Shown piece by piece: positions 60,059 to 64,000 of a stretch of DNA of 64,000 bases. The position numbers and the translations under genes are program-made. This DNA is from Sphingomonas daechungensis (GTDB taxonomy: Bacteria > Pseudomonadota > Alphaproteobacteria > Sphingomonadales > Sphingomonadaceae): positions 2,491,001-2,555,000 of the forward strand of contig NZ_CP060780.1 in the NCBI RefSeq assembly GCF_014489495.1. The letters are read 5' to 3'. The notes below the pieces were generated by a model. That model saw only the letters and a list, made by a program, of their open reading frames with translations, ran no database searches and was not told the origin of the DNA. The first letter of the stretch is position 1; the number at the start of each line of letters is the position of its first letter.

Positions 60059-60502
60059 ATGCGTAAACTCACTTTGGTTTTGGCCGCTGCCGGATCGGCG
60101 CTTGCGATCGCAACACCTGCCGCTGCGCAATATTATCCGCAGCCGTATGGGAACGATCGCGGTTACGGAAATGAGTACGGCTACAACCGGGGCTATGCCG
60201 ACGCTGGCGGACTCCACCGCAGGATAGAAAACGTCCTGAAATCGATCGACGGAATTCGGCCTGACATGCGGCGCCAGATTTATTCCGAAGCCATCGGCCT
60301 CGACCGTGCGCTGCGAATGGCGTCTCGCAACGGGCTGAACCCGTGGGAAGCCCGCGAGTTCGACCAGCGGATCTACCAGCTGGAGATCCGGCAGGGCCGC
60401 TCGTCCTGGAACCGTGGCGGGCGCTACGGAGGCTACGACGACCGGTATTACCGAGACGACCGCCGCGACCGCCGCGACCGTTGGGACGGTGACGACGACT
60501 AA
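60059..60502 (+). CDS. Exported Tyr/Gly/Asp/Arg-rich protein, unknown function
   Basis: 147 residues. Signal peptide (RKLTLVLAAAGSALAIATPAAAQ), then a Tyr/Gly-rich segment (YYPQPYGNDRGYGNEYGYNRGY), a helical domain (GGLHRRIENVLKSIDGIRPDMRRQIYSEAIGL) and a charged repetitive tail ([19 protein letters not shown]). AGGAGGG lies 5 nt before the ATG. No family recognised. Confidence 0.75.
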   Translation: MRKLTLVLAAAGSALAIATPAAAQYYPQPYGNDRGYGNEYGYNRGYADAGGLHRRIENVLKSIDGIRPDMRRQIYSEAIGLDRALRMASRNGLNPWEAREFDQRIYQLEIRQGRSSWNRGGRYGGYDDRYYRDDRRDRRDRWDGDDD

Positions 60503-60510
60503 TGTAGCGG

Positions 60511-60537
60511 GCACCCCGGGCTAGACGCTCGGGGTGC
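60511..60537 (+). terminator. Hairpin after the exported protein gene at 60059
   Basis: GCACCCCG / CGGGGTGC with an 11-nt loop, 9 bp past the stop and followed only by TTCC, so at best a weak intrinsic terminator. It also lies just beyond the convergent gene ending at 60544. Confidence 0.5.
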
Positions 60538-60543
60538 TTCCGT

Positions 60544-61189
60544 TCAGGATTTCGCGGTCTGGATCATCATCAAGGGGTTCGGGGTCGCGTCTCCAGTTCT
60601 CACCATCGTGTTCCGATCACGATGAATAAACGGGTCCGACTGTCCCTTCACGATCAACGTCGTTTCCGAAGCGTAGCTCCAACTGTCATCGGAATGGAAC
60701 GTGATTTCGAGCTGATAGCGGTCAGTCCGGAACGCATATTCCAGGAAGGCCGTGGAGCAGATCCCATACTCCGTCGGCCCGCGCTCGGCGACGACCGTCA
60801 GGCGGTCATCCCCGGCTGCGCCTGCCCGGCGGCCAGCGCAGTCTGCCCCGCGGGATTGCCAAAGTCTGCAGCACCAGGCCCGTGGCCGGCTCCCACAACC
60901 AATAGCCGACCTGGTCGTGGAAGGTGATGTCCTCTTCGGGCGTATTGATATGAATGTGGTACCGCAGACCGTAGAACAGCTGCGGACCGTTGGCCTGCGG
61001 ATCGATCGGCTGGAACTCGATGCGCTCGATGTAGTCGCGGTGCTCCGGCCCGTCCGCCTTCGGATTGATGTCCAGCCCTGCTGAGGATTGCCATGTGCCC
61101 GCCAGCCGCCGCAGGGGACCAAGGTTCGCCAACGTGTCCGGATCGACGTCGCTCGGCTCTGTGAAGATGTCCGTCGGGAAGGGATTCAT
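60544..61189 (-). CDS. Heme-binding beta-barrel (FABP/nitrobindin-like) protein, two frameshifts
   Basis: About 215 residues after repairs at 60845-60848 and 60810-60813. The conserved start LGPLRRLAGTWQSSAGLDINPK, then YIERIEFQPIDPQANGPQLFYGLRYH and DQVGYWLWEPATG, resembles nitrobindin-type lipocalin barrels. Possible NO or heme sensing; activity not shown. Contains no signal peptide. Confidence 0.75.
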
Positions 61190-61307
61190 CGGCGGTCTTC
61201 CTTCAGCGTCGTTTCCCGCCCGGATGCGACGGCTGTCCGCATCACGCAAGCGTGGGCAACCGTTGCACTTTCAACGGCCATATGCGTTCCTTGGACGGAC
61301 GTATCCG

Positions 61308-62015
61308 ATGGGCACTTACACCGCCACACCCGCGAACGATCGAGCCAAGGCGCTCGCCGGAGTTGCCTTGGTGCATATCGTTATCGGCGCCGTCATCCTG
61401 ACCGGACTCAATGTCCACAATGTCCGCCACGCCGTTGAGAGCCTCAAGACCTTCGATATTGAAGAGAGGTCGCCTCCGCCGCCCGCGCCGCCGCCACCTC
61501 AGCCAAAGGCCGACCGCACGAAGGATCAGGAAGGAGCCGCCGGCAAGAAGGCCGAGCCAACGCAGGTCGTCGCGCCGAAGCCTGCAATTGTCGTTCCTAC
61601 CAAGCCGCCAGTGGTTGCCGCGCCCGTTGCGGGTACCGGGAACCAGGCGCGCGCGGGCGCGGCGGCGACCGGAGTTGGACCCGGCGCTGGCGGATCGGGA
61701 ACCGGTCGAGGCGGCGGAGGCAATGGCGATTTCACCGGGTTCACGCCGGCTCGGCTGGTCCGCAATCTCAATCGCGGTGATTATCGCGAGCTGACCGGCG
61801 GCCGACTACCCTACGGCCGGGCCATGGTCGCTCTTCAGCTCGACCCAAGCGGACTGCCCATCAATTGCCGAGTCACGCGATCGAGCGGAGACGCCGACGT
61901 CGATGGCAGGCTTTGCCCACTGATCTACCGTCGGTTGAGGTTTCGCCCGGCCTTTGACGCGGATGGCCGGCCGATCCCCTATCGACTGGACTATGTCGCC
62001 AATTGGTCGCTGTAA
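61308..62015 (+). CDS. TonB family energy transducer
   Basis: 235 residues. One N-terminal span (LAGVALVHIVIGAVILTGLN), a Pro/Ala/Gly-rich periplasmic linker (about 55-150) and a C-terminal TonB-like domain (GRLPYGRAMVALQLDPSGLPINCRVTRSSGDADVDGRLCPLIYRRLRFRP). It couples proton motive force to outer-membrane receptors. exbB/exbD are not adjacent. Confidence 0.85.
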   Translation: MGTYTATPANDRAKALAGVALVHIVIGAVILTGLNVHNVRHAVESLKTFDIEERSPPPPAPPPPQPKADRTKDQEGAAGKKAEPTQVVAPKPAIVVPTKPPVVAAPVAGTGNQARAGAAATGVGPGAGGSGTGRGGGGNGDFTGFTPARLVRNLNRGDYRELTGGRLPYGRAMVALQLDPSGLPINCRVTRSSGDADVDGRLCPLIYRRLRFRPAFDADGRPIPYRLDYVANWSL

Positions 62016-62018
62016 TTT

Positions 62019-63371
62019 CTATCGCGCCGCCGTCTGCGCTGCGTCGGCCGATCCCTCTGCCAGCCTTGCCTTGTCGCGTCCGTAGACGTCGTCGAGGAAC
62101 GCGATCTGCGAGCCATCTGGCACCGCGGTCAGATAGGTAATGTAGACCGGAACGGGTTTATCGAGCGGCACCTTCTCTTCGGGGCCCGCTCCCTTCCAGG
62201 TCAGGTCGCGTCCGAACAGCCAGCGCCCCAAGCGCCAAGCCGACTCCAGCCTCACGCAACCGCCGCTGTACAGCCGGGCGGCCTGCTCGAAGAGTTCTCG
62301 CTCCGGGTTGTCGTGGAGGTAGACTCCCTCCTCGTTCGGGAACATGAATTTGATGCGGCCCATCGAGTTATGAGCGCCCGGCAGTTGGCGGATCAGCACC
62401 TTTTGGCGGCCATCCGCAACGGCTTGCCAGTCGATGGCCGAAGGATCGAAGATCTGGGGGTTGTCGACGAAATCGGAGACGACCTGGTAACCCTGCCGGT
62501 CGAGATACGGCAGTCCCAGCTTCACGACGTTCGGAGCTATCCGTTCCGCCGCCAGGTCCGCCGGAACGTACCAGTAGGGGTTGAGGTTCGCGAAACGGAT
62601 GTATGCCGCCATCATCGGCGTTGGATAGATCGGCTTCCCGACCACGACCCGCATCGAATCCACGGTCTTGCCATCTTCGATCATGAACAGGCGTTGGGCG
62701 GCCGCATTGACGAGCACGTAGCGGCCGTCGCCCACCGGCAGCTCGCGAGCGCGGTCGAGATTGAGCCGGACGAGATCGCGCTGGCTAGCATCGTAATTGC
62801 CCGAGAGCAGAGCGTGGCGAAGCTGCGCATAGAGCGGGTTCATCCAGCGCATTTCCGCGATGTAGACCTCGAGCGAAGGCGCCGTAGCTGCCGTCTCGAG
62901 GATTGCGCGGTCGTTCGGCATCTCCGGCTTCAACTCGGCGTCGACGTAGATCGTATCGCTCCGCTTGGTCGACCGAAGGTCGCGCACATAGGCAACGAAG
63001 GCGCGGCTCAGTTGAGCGTCCGCTCGGCGCGCGGCCTTGGCGCTGCCGGACTGCCGCGCGGCCTGGACGATATGTTCCAGCTTTTCGACGTCGTAGCGGT
63101 CGCCATTGAGGCCATCGGCGTCCGCATTCCGAAGCGTCTCCAGAAGCAAATCCGCCGGCCGTCCCGATTGCGACAGCCACAGCAAGCGGCCGTCACGCGC
63201 CTTGTAGAATTCGGAAACGCCCTCTGCTCCGGCTGCGAAGCGCGCGGCGGTCGACTGTGCGGCCGCTGCCGAGCCGGGAAGCGCCGAAGATACCCCCGCA
63301 AGCAGGAGCGCCGCGAAGCCTCCGCGCAGGGCGGAAAAAATGCGCACCGACCGCTGAGGGCCGGTGCGCAT
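62019..63371 (-). CDS. L,D-transpeptidase, YcbB-like
   Basis: 450 residues from ATG 63371 (GTG 63347 is possible). Signal peptide near residues 8-38, a scaffold domain with a peptidoglycan-binding-like segment, and the YkuD catalytic site with conserved His (YLHDNPERELF) and Cys (SGGCVRLE). It makes 3-3 crosslinks in peptidoglycan and is resistant to most beta-lactams as a class. Complements the PBP at 34806. Confidence 0.9.
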   Translation of the reverse strand: MRTGPQRSVRIFSALRGGFAALLLAGVSSALPGSAAAAQSTAARFAAGAEGVSEFYKARDGRLLWLSQSGRPADLLLETLRNADADGLNGDRYDVEKLEHIVQAARQSGSAKAARRADAQLSRAFVAYVRDLRSTKRSDTIYVDAELKPEMPNDRAILETAATAPSLEVYIAEMRWMNPLYAQLRHALLSGNYDASQRDLVRLNLDRARELPVGDGRYVLVNAAAQRLFMIEDGKTVDSMRVVVGKPIYPTPMMAAYIRFANLNPYWYVPADLAAERIAPNVVKLGLPYLDRQGYQVVSDFVDNPQIFDPSAIDWQAVADGRQKVLIRQLPGAHNSMGRIKFMFPNEEGVYLHDNPERELFEQAARLYSGGCVRLESAWRLGRWLFGRDLTWKGAGPEEKVPLDKPVPVYITYLTAVPDGSQIAFLDDVYGRDKARLAEGSADAAQTAAR

Positions 63372-63405
63372 CGTACGCGTACAGATCACTGAGTGGACCG
63401 AGGCG

Positions 63406-63966
63406 TTAGCCGCGCTCACCCGAGCGAGCCGGCGGCGTGTAGGTCGGGGCCGGAGCCGTCGACTGCGGCGCGCCCGCATAATACTGGCCGTTCTGAACAT
63501 AACCGTCCACGCGCCCATCGTTGTCGCGGTCGGCCCAGATGGCGCCGGCGAGACCGCCGACGGCAGCACCGATCACTGCGCCTTCGAGCAGGCTGACGCC
63601 CGGAATGACCGCACCGGCAACCGCGCCGAGAGCCGCACCACCGACAGCGCCCGTTGCAACGCGACGAAGCGTCGGGTCATAGCCCTGCGGGGTGCCCGTG
63701 TAATACTGGCCGTTCGAAACGTAGCCATCGACATAGCCGTCGTTGTTCTGGTCGGCCCAGACTGCGCCGGCGAGACCGCCGATCGCTGCGCCGACAGCGG
63801 CACCTTCGATCACGTTCACGCCCGGAACCACTGCACCGACGGCTGCGCCACCGGCCGCGCCGATCGCTGCGCCCTGCGCAACGTCACCCGCGGTTTGGCT
63901 GTCGGTCGCGCAAGCGCTCAGCGCTACCGAGCTGGCCAGCACGACTGCCAGAAATGATTTTTGCAT
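63406..63966 (-). CDS. Glycine-zipper lipoprotein with tandem DxDNDG-type motifs
   Basis: 186 residues. Lipobox VALSAC at about residues 14-19. The mature part is an internal duplication of about 75 residues: a Gly/Ala zipper (PGVNVIEGAAVGAAIGGLAGA; PGVSLLEGAVIGAAVGGLAGA), a WAD-x-x-NDG-x-VDGYV segment with spaced Asp/Asn resembling a calcium loop, and NGQYYTGTPQ / NGQYYAGAPQ. GGGAGAT precedes the ATG. Outer-membrane association is likely; calcium binding is inference. Confidence 0.85.
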   Translation of the reverse strand: MQKSFLAVVLASSVALSACATDSQTAGDVAQGAAIGAAGGAAVGAVVPGVNVIEGAAVGAAIGGLAGAVWADQNNDGYVDGYVSNGQYYTGTPQGYDPTLRRVATGAVGGAALGAVAGAVIPGVSLLEGAVIGAAVGGLAGAIWADRDNDGRVDGYVQNGQYYAGAPQSTAPAPTYTPPARSGERG

Positions 63967-64000
63967 CGTCTATCTCCCGATTGTTAATCTTCCGGACCAT

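Overview
The window is about 64 kb of GC-rich DNA (close to two-thirds G+C) from an alphaproteobacterium, most likely a sphingomonad (order Sphingomonadales). The evidence is a full-length bacterial-type gene set with alphaproteobacterial families (DUF1476, DUF2794, the FYDLN-acid protein, a SRAP protein starting MCNLY), a PEP-CTERM protein, an alphaproteobacterial direct-repeat SOS box, and intergenic repeats containing a CTTTCGACCC core that I recall as common in sphingomonads. It is ordinary chromosome: no phage, insertion sequence, integrase or CRISPR array is visible.

Layout. 1-6.5 kb: hemerythrin (partial), a serine hydrolase, then the coupled run lapA-like/pyrF/accD/folC. 6.5-10.5 kb: a Rieske oxygenase, a single-domain response regulator, a pseudouridine synthase/rsmD pair, a SRAP protein. 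10.6-18.7 kb: small envelope proteins, cysE, a TauE/SafE permease, oxyR convergent with katG, and pgsA. 18.8-26 kb: a secreted hydrolase, an LplT-like permease, a GGDEF-EAL protein, tRNA-Leu, ihfB and rpsA. 26-33.7 kb: an accessory-looking stretch between rpsA and cmk with palindromic repeats, a second GGDEF-EAL protein, a 30-residue membrane peptide next to a LexA box, a J-domain gene, an agmatinase-type enzyme and a Crp/Fnr regulator. 33.6-38.8 kb: tRNA-Ala, three Flp pilin genes, a class A PBP, an extracytoplasmic binding lipoprotein. 39-51 kb: mostly minus-strand operons (MBL/DUF4230/nadA; glycosyltransferase; DUF1476/bolA/grxD; scoA/scoB/retropepsin/MBL lipoprotein/quinone reductase). 51-64 kb: an aldehyde dehydrogenase, msrB, an acetolactate-synthase-like enzyme, pcm, thiS/thiG, accB/accC, an L,D-transpeptidase and a glycine-zipper lipoprotein.

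Assembly quality matters for reading this window. About 30 single-base frameshifts interrupt about 25 otherwise intact genes, including normally essential ones (accC twice, cysE, pgsA, the class A PBP twice). Nearly all are one missing G or C in a run of three to six, so I treat them as sequencing indels and give repaired extents. Apparent truncated or fused proteins here should not be taken as biology until the sequence is polished.

The most interesting signals are small. First, an intact alphaproteobacterial LexA box (GAAC-N7-GAAC) lies 43 bp before a 30-residue single-span membrane peptide with an excellent ribosome binding site, the architecture of SOS-induced division inhibitors such as Caulobacter SidA. 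Second, a perfect sigma-54 promoter (TGGCACG-N4-TTGCT) is followed by a roughly 70-nt untranslated segment that ends in a hairpin and U-tract, with no downstream gene on that strand: a candidate sigma-54-dependent small RNA. Both loci where relatives usually carry aromatic amino acid genes (trpFBA between pyrF and accD, aroA next to cmk) lack them, suggesting relocation or loss.
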